The notes under the pieces are model-generated. The model ran no database searches. It was not told the origin of the DNA and saw only the letters and a list, made by a program, of their open reading frames with translations. From positions 1-21,680 of IMG/VR virus record IMGVR_UViG_3300047365_000287: a DNA stretch of 21,680 nt, one strand, 5' to 3'. A program made the translations under genes and the position numbers. Shown one piece after another: positions 1-4,927 of the stretch. Positions within the stretch are counted from its first letter, which is position 1; every line of letters starts with the position of its first letter. The DNA comes from a virus.

Positions 1-177
1 GTTTCTCGTCCTTTTCTCTGGCGTATCAACTCCTGCAACTCTAACTCTTTCTTTCTTGTATAAATCAAACCCGAGGTCAATAGTGACATCGATAGTATCG
101 CCATCAAGAACACGGTTAATCTCCGTGACTCGGAAGTTGTAGCAGCTCTTTCTGCTCGGTGGTGTCATTGATCCCAT
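1..177 (-). CDS. Thermonuclease (staphylococcal nuclease-like), 5' part only
   Basis: The first 59 codons of a gene that continues past the left edge. The visible part matches the N-terminal half of the staphylococcal nuclease fold, a Ca2+-dependent phosphodiesterase that cleaves DNA and RNA. It shows a DGDT motif (residues 25-28) and RVAGVDTPE (46-54). By spacing, D27, R46, D51, T52 and E54 correspond to D21, R35, D40, T41 and E43 of the S. aureus enzyme. The chosen ATG (175-177) has a strong AAGGAG ribosome-binding site seven bases upstream; a second ATG lies three codons further in. The 3' end of the 90-residue membrane-protein gene overlaps it by 62 bases in another frame. Related small nucleases are common in T4-like cyanophages and may help degrade host DNA, but that role is inferred. 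The distal catalytic arginine lies outside the window. Confidence 0.85.
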   Translation of the reverse strand, partial: MGSMTPPSRKSCYNFRVTEINRVLDGDTIDVTIDLGFDLYKKERVRVAGVDTPEKRTRN

Positions 178-388
178 GGGTAATCTCCTTGGCATCTGCT
201 GCCATTGCTATTCCAATGATTGTGATTGCTGCTGATATGACCGCTGCAGCGCCCCATACCCACTTCTCAAGTTTACGAACTCTTTGTCTGAGTTCTTCTT
301 GTGTTTTTTCGGCGTCTTCAATCCTGTGTGTCAGGAGTGCTATCTGCTGGTCCTGGTTCGCATCTTTCTGGTTGATTTGGTCTGCCAT
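116..388 (-). CDS. Small coiled-coil plus single-TM protein, XhlA/holin-like candidate
   Basis: A 90-residue protein. Residues about 10-42 are charged and heptad-like (coiled coil) and lead directly into one hydrophobic segment at about 44-64 (WVWGAAAVISAAITIIGIAM), followed by a polar tail. An N-terminal cytoplasmic coiled coil before a single membrane helix is the layout of XhlA-type phage lysis accessory proteins. I cannot show homology, so the holin-like role is a hypothesis. The ATG at 386-388 has no clear Shine-Dalgarno sequence. The gene lies inside the 3' end of the 68-residue gene upstream (71-base overlap) and runs 62 bases into the nuclease gene, so translational coupling is likely. 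Confidence 0.6.
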   Translation of the reverse strand: MADQINQKDANQDQQIALLTHRIEDAEKTQEELRQRVRKLEKWVWGAAAVISAAITIIGIAMAADAKEITHGINDTTEQKELLQLPSHGD

Positions 389-524
389 CGTCTAATTCAG
401 CAAATGCTTCTCTCAGTATGTATACAATTACAAATAATGCTCCTATGACTGCAAGTATCACACAAATAATTACAGACCATACAGGATCAGCTGGATTATC
501 TAAAGGACGTAATAATAAATTCAT
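318..524 (-). CDS. Small single-TM protein
   Basis: A 68-residue protein with one strongly hydrophobic helix at residues about 16-37, followed by an acidic and proline-rich tail. Its ATG (522-524) overlaps the stop codon of the 2OG-Fe(II) oxygenase gene by one base (TAATG), which indicates coupled translation. The last third of the frame overlaps the start of the next coiled-coil/TM gene. I do not recognise the family. Paired small membrane proteins in overlapping frames are often lysis or lysis-timing genes (holin/antiholin), but nothing in the sequence proves this. Confidence 0.6.
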   Translation of the reverse strand: MNLLLRPLDNPADPVWSVIICVILAVIGALFVIVYILREAFAELDDGRPNQPERCEPGPADSTPDTQD

Positions 525-1138
525 TAGTAAAAACTAAACCAACCCGTAGCAATAGTTTTTTCTTGTGTTGGGGATGGAATTCCTCTGTGAAAATGTGTCC
601 AGTCAGATGGCCATATTAATGTTTTACCAACAACTGCATCTGTTATTAATTTTTGGTGATAAAATTCAGTTCCGCCTTTATCAGTTACTGTATTTAAATA
701 TGTCATAAAAACTAAATGTCTTGATGCAAATGGAAAATGACCTGAACTCCTTTCTGTATGCCACTCTTTGTAACCTTCTCCAGGTTTGTAATGTTGAATA
801 TTAAATGGTTCAACGATAGTCCAAGGTGCTCCGCTATCACAATAGTTAAATTTTTTACAATATTCATCTACACAGTTTTGTAATTCTGTAAGGTATCGTT
901 CTACTATTTCATTTACTGGGAGAGCAACTTCGATGTATGCACTGTGACCAGATACATTAATACCAATTTCTGTACACTGTTTTCTTTCGATATTTACTTC
1001 CTGTTCCCATTCGTTAGTATCAGCATTTCTCCAAACACTTTTAGCTTGTTTTTTATATGGAACATCTACAGAATGAAAATATTCAATTAAATCCGAGCAT
1101 ACTTTTGCATCAATAAAACATTCATTAATAAAATTCAT
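524..1138 (-). CDS. 2-oxoglutarate/Fe(II)-dependent oxygenase (prolyl 4-hydroxylase-like)
   Basis: A 204-residue protein, counted from the ATG at 1136-1138. The C-terminal half carries the double-stranded beta-helix signature of 2OG-Fe(II) dioxygenases: an HTE triad start (H127, E129), GGTEFY, then WTHFHRG with the distal iron ligand H184 and the 2-oxoglutarate-binding K194 ten residues later. That His-Lys spacing equals the one in prolyl 4-hydroxylases. The middle ligand is Glu rather than the usual Asp. Such enzymes hydroxylate protein, nucleic acid or small-molecule substrates; the substrate is unknown here. An in-frame TTG at 1154-1156 would add six residues, but it lies inside the upstream 39-codon gene, whose stop is only four bases before the chosen ATG. 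The family is widespread in T4-like cyanophages. Confidence 0.85.
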   Translation of the reverse strand: MNFINECFIDAKVCSDLIEYFHSVDVPYKKQAKSVWRNADTNEWEQEVNIERKQCTEIGINVSGHSAYIEVALPVNEIVERYLTELQNCVDEYCKKFNYCDSGAPWTIVEPFNIQHYKPGEGYKEWHTERSSGHFPFASRHLVFMTYLNTVTDKGGTEFYHQKLITDAVVGKTLIWPSDWTHFHRGIPSPTQEKTIATGWFSFY

Positions 1139-1142
1139 AATA

Positions 1143-1262
1143 TTATTTTTTACCAAAAGGTTCCCAATGTTGCCAATTATATTTATGAACGAGATCCATT
1201 CCTATAATAGGAACTACTATTAAGATCATTGATAGGAGACCTAAACTCCACTGATGTTCCAT
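1143..1262 (-). CDS. 39-residue single-TM microprotein
   Basis: Translation from the ATG at 1260-1262 gives a 39-residue peptide. It starts MEHQWSLGLL, has a hydrophobic helix at about residues 7-22, then a Trp/His-rich polar tail (KYNWQHWEPFGKK). The stop lies four bases before the ATG of the 2OG-Fe(II) oxygenase gene, and the start lies seven bases after the stop of the 32-residue peptide gene. This tight spacing in one strand is the main support for a real gene. I do not recognise the protein. The Trp/His-rich tail could sit at a membrane surface. It is below the size cut-off of usual gene callers. Confidence 0.6.
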   Translation of the reverse strand: MEHQWSLGLLSMILIVVPIIGMDLVHKYNWQHWEPFGKK

Positions 1263-1269
1263 CGTATAT

Positions 1270-1368
1270 CTAATAAGGATAAGCATTACCCAACCCCCAT
1301 ACTACAAACAGTGCTACGAAACTGAGTATAAAAAAACCTGTAACTCTTACATTAGAAACTTTTTCCAT
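1270..1368 (-). CDS. 32-residue single-TM microprotein
   Basis: The ATG at 1366-1368 opens a 32-residue peptide: MEKVSNVRVTG, then a hydrophobic helix (FFILSFVALFVVWGLG) and the end NAYPY. The basic N-terminus suggests N-in topology. The start overlaps the last 22 bases of the coiled-coil gene upstream, and the stop is seven bases before the next microprotein gene. Size, single helix and the VVWG end of the helix loosely recall small cytochrome b6f or photosystem subunits such as PetN, but the likeness is only a few residues and may be chance. Function unknown. Confidence 0.55.
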   Translation of the reverse strand: MEKVSNVRVTGFFILSFVALFVVWGLGNAYPY

Positions 1369-1499
1369 GGATCTTCGTTGTGAAGGCAAGATTTGGGATG
1401 CACCCAATTACTATTTACTTCTTCTAACCTTAACTTGAGGTGCTTATTTTCGAGTTTCAACATATAGATTTCATTTCTTAATTCTTTAATCAGATTCAT
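1347..1499 (-). CDS. Small coiled-coil protein
   Basis: A 50-residue protein starting MNLIKELRNE. Residues about 3-28 form a Leu/Ile heptad pattern rich in Lys and Glu (short coiled coil); the C-terminal half is polar with one Cys, one His pair and two Trp. The ATG at 1497-1499 is chosen because GGAAAAA precedes it by about eight bases and the overlap with the upstream gene is then only 14 bases. An earlier ATG at 1539-1541 would give 64 residues but has no ribosome-binding site and overlaps by 56 bases. Function unknown; it may be a small oligomeric or adaptor protein. Confidence 0.55.
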   Translation of the reverse strand: MNLIKELRNEIYMLKLENKHLKLRLEEVNSNWVHPKSCLHNEDPWKKFLM

Positions 1500-1794
1500 A
1501 TCGGTTTTTCCATAACTCCAAAAAATATCGATCAACTTCATACAAGTCAGATCGAGAGGGTGTAATGATATCTATAGCGTTTGCCCATTTACTTGCTATA
1601 GATCTCATCTCAATTGTAATATGATCTGGTCTAAACATTCTACCAAATGATGACATAGCAAACGCATATCTCATTCTAATGCGCTGTTCCATTTCCTGAG
1701 TAGGCGTCGGTTTCATAATAGTTATTCTCACCTTTTCTGTACCCGAAATATGCGGTGGCACATATAAAGGGTAGTGATCCGAAAAATAAGACAT
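1486..1794 (-). CDS. Hypothetical protein, 102 residues
   Basis: A soluble, mixed alpha/beta-looking protein with many aromatic and Met residues. It begins MSYFSDHYPLYVPPHISGTE, has a basic middle (EQRIRMRYAFAMSSFGRMFR) and ends in a predicted helix rich in Tyr, Trp and acidic residues. No signal peptide or membrane segment and no motif I recognise. It starts nine bases after the stop of the beta-rich protein gene and overlaps the next coiled-coil gene by 14 bases, so it belongs to the same accessory operon. Confidence 0.65.
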   Translation of the reverse strand: MSYFSDHYPLYVPPHISGTEKVRITIMKPTPTQEMEQRIRMRYAFAMSSFGRMFRPDHITIEMRSIASKWANAIDIITPSRSDLYEVDRYFLELWKNRYESD

Positions 1795-1803
1795 GTGCTA
1801 GAG

Positions 1804-2277
1804 TCATTTGAAAAATACCTTAAATCCTAGAGATGTTCTACCACCTTCAAATTCTTTTATGCTGCTTAAGTATTCAGCAAATAATTTTAAATCATTACCA
1901 TACTCAATACCAATAGATCCTAAAGGACCTTCAAAGTTATCTCTACTATCAAACTTTGAGTTATTCACAGATATACCACTATACACCGTAAGATCTTGTG
2001 ATAGTGGTGCTAAAAATTTTACACCTGCATGATTGATACCAGGATGATCATCACACTGCATTGGTGATGAAAGATGTTCAGCAAACAATCTTATATGTGT
2101 GTACATGTCATATTCAATACCAAAGGAACCAGAAGGTTCATGTAAATCAAATTGCTCAGTATCATATGGTTCTATATTGACTCCAATATAGGTTTTAACA
2201 CTATCTGGACTCATAACTCCAAGTATTGCAGTTGTTAGTGTTCCAACAATAGTGCTTGGTCCAATACATAACATCAT
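1804..2277 (-). CDS. Duplicated beta-rich protein, possible small outer-membrane barrel
   Basis: A 157-residue protein. Residues 1-23 are hydrophobic and could be a signal peptide, though without a basic n-region. The rest is two copies of a unit of about 62 residues (about 28-90 and 95-157). Each has a GSFGIEY/GSIGIEY strand, an LFAEHLSS/LFAEYLSS strand and a closing AGVKF/LGFKVFF strand. The alternating polar/apolar pattern, about eight predicted strands and aromatic C-terminus fit a small eight-stranded membrane barrel (OmpX/PagP/PagL size class). The EHLSS segment weakly recalls PagL-like lipid A deacylases, but a PagL-type active site is not evident. The ATG overlaps the stop of the 6PGDH-like gene (TAATG). 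Confidence 0.65.
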   Translation of the reverse strand: MMLCIGPSTIVGTLTTAILGVMSPDSVKTYIGVNIEPYDTEQFDLHEPSGSFGIEYDMYTHIRLFAEHLSSPMQCDDHPGINHAGVKFLAPLSQDLTVYSGISVNNSKFDSRDNFEGPLGSIGIEYGNDLKLFAEYLSSIKEFEGGRTSLGFKVFFK

Positions 2278-2744
2278 TAAACATTACCTGGTGAAAGAGA
2301 TTGGAAAATTTTGGAACATGCATTGACAGCATAGGGTGCTCCATATATTCCAGAGAAGATATATGAGATACCTAACTTACTACAATACTTTTGGAGTTCC
2401 TGACATTTTGTTATGTCACTGGTGCTATGATCAATGATAATATCACCCTCCTCAAGTAAAGGTAACAACTCATCAAGCGTGTCTTCTGCTTTTTGCTCTG
2501 GACATGTCATCTGAAAAATGCCAGGAATCTTACCAGCACTAGTGAACTTCTTGCTATCAGATTTAACTGCCTGAACAAGATACTCTATTGAGGTTACACA
2601 ACCGCTAATGTATCCTGCTTCATATTGTCCACAGGCATTCTCATAGTTGGTACTACTATAACCCCAAACTTCGATACCTTTTTCAATCATACGGCGAGCC
2701 ATACCTTCACCAGTACGACCCAACCCAATCATTCCAACTTTCAT
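2277..2744 (-). CDS. gnd-like: 6-phosphogluconate dehydrogenase-like NAD(P)-binding domain protein, single domain
   Basis: A 155-residue Rossmann-fold protein matching the N-terminal domain of the 6PGDH/3-hydroxyisobutyrate dehydrogenase family. It has the dinucleotide-binding GLGRTG loop (7-12), a GYSST turn after beta-2 (28-32), a DIIIDHSTSD segment (101-110) where 6PGDH has DGGNS, and SGIYGAP (131-137) where the family has its GGV/SGG loop. It stops there. The all-helical C-terminal domain holding the catalytic Lys and the dimer interface is absent, and the next gene starts at once. Cyanophage gnd proteins are normally full length (pentose phosphate pathway, NADPH production). This form probably binds a nucleotide but cannot do the standard decarboxylation alone. 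Whether it is a remnant or a repurposed domain is open. Confidence 0.75.
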   Translation of the reverse strand: MKVGMIGLGRTGEGMARRMIEKGIEVWGYSSTNYENACGQYEAGYISGCVTSIEYLVQAVKSDSKKFTSAGKIPGIFQMTCPEQKAEDTLDELLPLLEEGDIIIDHSTSDITKCQELQKYCSKLGISYIFSGIYGAPYAVNACSKIFQSLSPGNV

Positions 2745-2831
2745 TTACTTTCCTCTATATCTTACTGGCCATGTTATATGCATTCCAACTGTTAGTAATG
2801 TAATAAATCCAAAGACAAATAATGTACTCAT
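2745..2831 (-). CDS. 28-residue single-TM microprotein downstream of petE
   Basis: The ATG at 2829-2831 overlaps the petE stop codon (ATGA), and the TAA at 2745-2747 directly abuts the ATG of the 6PGDH-like gene, so the frame exactly fills the space between two recognised genes. The peptide starts MSTLFVFGFITLLTVGMH, a single hydrophobic helix, and ends in a basic tail (WPVRYRGK). The basic C-terminus suggests C-in topology by the positive-inside rule. I do not recognise the family. Position directly after plastocyanin suggests a thylakoid or electron-transfer role, but that is inference. Confidence 0.65.
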   Translation of the reverse strand: MSTLFVFGFITLLTVGMHITWPVRYRGK

Positions 2832-3151
2832 TCTACATGTACCGTTCCAGTCATACCAGCACCTTGGTGAGGACCACAGAAAAAGTTGTAATCTCCCACA
2901 TCAGCAAATACAACGTCTTGTGATTCTCCAGGAGCAAACAATAGTGATTCTCTAGAAAGATCAGGACGTGCCTCTACAATAATATTATGTGGAGGTAGTG
3001 ATTCATTAATAAAATGAACCGTATCACCTGCAGAGATTGTGATCTCATTCGGTGAGAATGCCAGGTTGCCATTAGCACCCATTGATACATCTACTGCCCA
3101 TGATGGAGCAGCAAAAAATAGTGCAATCAAAGTTGCAATTATAAATTTCAT
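2828..3151 (-). CDS. petE: Plastocyanin, phage-encoded electron carrier
   Basis: A 107-residue precursor. Residues 1-19 are a signal peptide (basic start, hydrophobic core, cleavage probably after SWA), which would send the protein to the thylakoid lumen. The mature part of about 88 residues is a cupredoxin with the full type-1 copper set: H55 in PPHNI, C92 and H95 in FFCGPH, and M100 in GAGM. Plastocyanin carries electrons from cytochrome b6f to photosystem I or to terminal oxidases. PetE is a known auxiliary metabolic gene of marine T4-like cyanophages and probably helps keep electron flow going during infection. The ATG overlaps the stop of the 55-residue gene by ATGA, and the stop overlaps the 28-residue gene in the same way. 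Confidence 0.95.
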   Translation of the reverse strand: MKFIIATLIALFFAAPSWAVDVSMGANGNLAFSPNEITISAGDTVHFINESLPPHNIIVEARPDLSRESLLFAPGESQDVVFADVGDYNFFCGPHQGAGMTGTVHVE

Positions 3152-3315
3152 TTCGCTACAGAATGTTGTTCTTTGTAAGTGTTGAGTTTTTGAATTAAAT
3201 CGTTATACTCGTCCCACATGTATTCAGAACCCGTCTTCTCTTGATAGAGTTGGCAGGCTTTAACTAAACGTGTGATGTCGCTGTCGTTTAAACGCATTGT
3301 CATATCAGAACTCAT
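3148..3315 (-). CDS. Conserved-looking small protein, 55 residues
   Basis: Translation from the ATG at 3313-3315 gives a 55-residue soluble, mostly helical protein with the segment LNDSDITRLVKACQLYQEK and an acidic SEYMWDEYNDLIQKL stretch. The stop overlaps the petE ATG (ATGA), so the two are probably translationally coupled. In-frame Met residues at positions 5 and 7 are alternative starts. I have an impression that similar short proteins occur in cyanomyoviruses, but I cannot verify it. Function unknown. It is the first gene of the accessory chain. Confidence 0.65.
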   Translation of the reverse strand: MSSDMTMRLNDSDITRLVKACQLYQEKTGSEYMWDEYNDLIQKLNTYKEQHSVAK

Positions 3316-3376
3316 AGTATAATTATAGATTGTGTGAGTAAAATTGCTCTATTTTAACATACTTTTAATAAGTGTG

Positions 3377-3378
3377 TT
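3377..3378 (-). other. Start of a short gap between the DUF6321-like gene and the accessory operon (3316-3376)
   Basis: The 61 bases at 3316-3376 hold no gene. A weak AT-only stem (AACA-ACTT pairing with AAGT-TGTT around ATTAA) follows the DUF6321-like stop, without a U-tract. A TATAATTA sequence (3320-3327, minus) sits only four bases before the ATG of the 55-residue gene. Neither is convincing as a terminator or promoter, so I cannot say how the accessory operon is started. Confidence 0.3.
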
Positions 3379-3694
3379 AGCAATTCCACGCACGAAGTGA
3401 TTTATTGATACGACTATCTTTGTCGTTAGCAGTTTTCTTACTGGTCAACTTCTTTTTCATGCCCTTCATTCGAGCGCAGAAGGATGCCCTCCTGGGATTT
3501 CCAGCCTTCTTGCTTGGTGCCTTAAGGTCAGATCCTGGATTTTCCTTTTCATAAGATTTTCGTCCTTTTTCATTGAGTCCTCCAGATTTTTTCTTTCCTT
3601 CTTTTCTTGTCCAGGCTGATTCGTCAAGTTGATTGCCGGTATTCTGCGCCGTTCTCACCTCACATAAGTTCCTAAACTCTTTAAAATTTTTCAT
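3377..3694 (-). CDS. Small basic protein, DUF6321-like
   Basis: A 105-residue, Lys/Arg-rich protein with the conserved-looking block WTRKEGKKKSGGLNEKGRKS (29-48), ENPGSDLKAP, RRASFCARMKGMKKKLTS and a C-terminal SRINKSLRAWNC. I recall this combination from the DUF6321 family of marine T4-like phages and some algal viruses. Strong basicity and the late-gene position fit a nucleic-acid-associated or virion-packaged protein, but no function is established to my knowledge. The ATG at 3692-3694 lies 28 bases from a GATAAATA late-promoter-like box that overlaps the gp16 stop codon. It is followed by 61 bases with no gene before the accessory operon. Confidence 0.75.
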   Translation of the reverse strand: MKNFKEFRNLCEVRTAQNTGNQLDESAWTRKEGKKKSGGLNEKGRKSYEKENPGSDLKAPSKKAGNPRRASFCARMKGMKKKLTSKKTANDKDSRINKSLRAWNC

Positions 3695-3722
3695 ATACTA
3701 CTACGACGGAGTTGTACCCGCT

Positions 3723-3730
3723 TATTTATC
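3723..3730 (-). promoter_or_regulatory. T4-type late promoter-like box (GATAAATA)
   Basis: Minus-strand GATAAATA, one mismatch from the T4 late consensus TATAAATA. It overlaps the TAA stop of gp16 and lies 28 bases upstream of the ATG of the DUF6321-like gene, the same spacing as the boxes before gp13 and the 152-residue virion gene. The same octamer also occurs once inside a coding region (14212-14219), so a chance match is possible. Confidence 0.45.
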
Positions 3731-4133
3731 TCTTTCCACCGCTCATATCTTTGAGCATCTTCTGTAGTTCTGATGTAGATCCTACAAACATTGCATTGTT
3801 AGTGACTTTAGATGGACCTTTCTTGTCTTCATCTAGATCCTTCATCTTCTTATGAAGGTCTTGTAGTTTCTCAGTCATGTCTGCAACATGCTTCATTGCC
3901 GCTACAGCAACTTCATACGCTCTCGGATGCCCAGATTCTTGAGCAACCTCTAAGGCACCTCTGACCGCCTCCTGACCGTGATCGATCAAAGAGTATAGTT
4001 CTCCCCTTGTGTACTCATAATCTTTTGTACGGTCATCCTGGTTCTTCTCAGGGGGTTTTGGTTTGCTTGGTTTGCTTTCTACAACCTCAGCATCAATGTT
4101 AAGAATGTCTTCCATGTTTTCTTCTAAACTCAT
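3726..4133 (-). CDS. 16: Terminase small subunit gp16
   Basis: A 135-residue homologue of the T4 gp16 DNA-packaging protein, which forms a ring, recognises the DNA and stimulates the gp17 ATPase/nuclease. After an acidic, Pro/Lys-rich start (1-35) comes the conserved helical core with DYEYTRGELYSLIDHGQEAV (38-57) and HPRAYEVAVAAMKHVADMTE (68-87), a coiled coil of Lys/Asp/Glu (88-105), and a tail with TNNAMFVGSTSELQKMLKD. T4 gp16 is 164 residues; cyanophage forms are shorter, like this one. The ATG overlaps the gp15 stop (ATGA). In T4 gene 17 follows at once; here a basic protein and the accessory block follow instead. Confidence 0.85.
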   Translation of the reverse strand: MSLEENMEDILNIDAEVVESKPSKPKPPEKNQDDRTKDYEYTRGELYSLIDHGQEAVRGALEVAQESGHPRAYEVAVAAMKHVADMTEKLQDLHKKMKDLDEDKKGPSKVTNNAMFVGSTSELQKMLKDMSGGKR

Positions 4134-4927
4134 AAGAATTCCATCCCTTCATTAAATCCAAAATCATCTGTAGCAACTACAAATTGATCATCTGCGGCAT
4201 CAATCTGTCCGTCTTGGTTGTAGTCAACGGTTGCTTTAGGTGTGTATGATAACTCAACATGTCGTTTACCAACATTTTGATCGCCAATTGTTTCAATAAC
4301 ACGTGCCTTACGAATAACATCTGCCTTGGTGTAAGGACCATAGATGTAAGTTTTAGCAGTAAATTGAAGAGTATATGTAATAGATCTTCTTGTGCTAAAG
4401 TCCCCTTCCCAATCATCTTCCAAACTTACGTTGTTTAAAACAATAGCAACGTCTCTCGATTCATCCATATCAGGGATAAATTTTATAGTGACGTTAAATG
4501 ATGGTTGGAAGTATGGAAGGATTTGTTCTAAAATTTGTAATCCATCATCCTGTGATTTAGAAATAATACCAAGTTCAAAACTAATATTGTATGGAACTGG
4601 TACATATTGAGTTCTTACTTCAGAACCACTATCTGAAATAATTGCTTTATATTTTTGAGTTGCTGGAGTTTTTCTAGATCCATCATAGTCAATCGCAGTC
4701 ATTTCAAAATATAAACGTGGCAAAGTAATAGCTACTTTTCTTCCATCCTCAGCATTTCCTTGTAATGGATATAAAAATTTTTGTTTTGGTCCATAAGCAA
4801 GAGGAACTTTCTCCACTTCCATTACTTGACCGTCAACGGTTTTTTTCAACTCAATATTGTTGAATAATGTACCAAACGTAATAACAGTTTTTCTAACTGC
4901 TTCGTTATAAAATTGTACGCCTAACAT
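4130..4927 (-). CDS. 15: Proximal tail sheath stabilisation protein gp15
   Basis: A 265-residue protein, close to the 272 residues of T4 gp15, which forms the hexameric ring that ends the tail and joins it to the neck. Family hallmarks are the N-terminal VQFYNEAVRKTVITFGTLFN, the PKQKFLYPLQ segment (about 48-56), the PVPYNISFELGI strand (110-121) and the ISYTLQFT-like strand near 183-190. The C-terminus carries a calcium-loop-like segment (D235, N237, D239, G240, I242, D243, D246) followed by DDFGFNEG. Start and stop overlap neighbouring genes 14 and 16 by a few bases, so 13-14-15-16 forms one coupled operon in T4 order. Confidence 0.9.
   Translation of the reverse strand: MLGVQFYNEAVRKTVITFGTLFNNIELKKTVDGQVMEVEKVPLAYGPKQKFLYPLQGNAEDGRKVAITLPRLYFEMTAIDYDGSRKTPATQKYKAIISDSGSEVRTQYVPVPYNISFELGIISKSQDDGLQILEQILPYFQPSFNVTIKFIPDMDESRDVAIVLNNVSLEDDWEGDFSTRRSITYTLQFTAKTYIYGPYTKADVIRKARVIETIGDQNVGKRHVELSYTPKATVDYNQDGQIDAADDQFVVATDDFGFNEGMEFL

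Noticed and set aside
1136-1156. TTG at 1154-1156 as start of the oxygenase
   Set aside because: It is a rare start codon lying inside the 39-codon gene; the ATG at 1138 sits four bases after that gene's stop and gives a normal N-terminus.
3320-3327. TATAATTA before the 55-residue gene as a promoter
   Set aside because: It lies only four bases before the ATG, has one mismatch to the late consensus and no matching -35 element at normal spacing; initiation would leave no leader.
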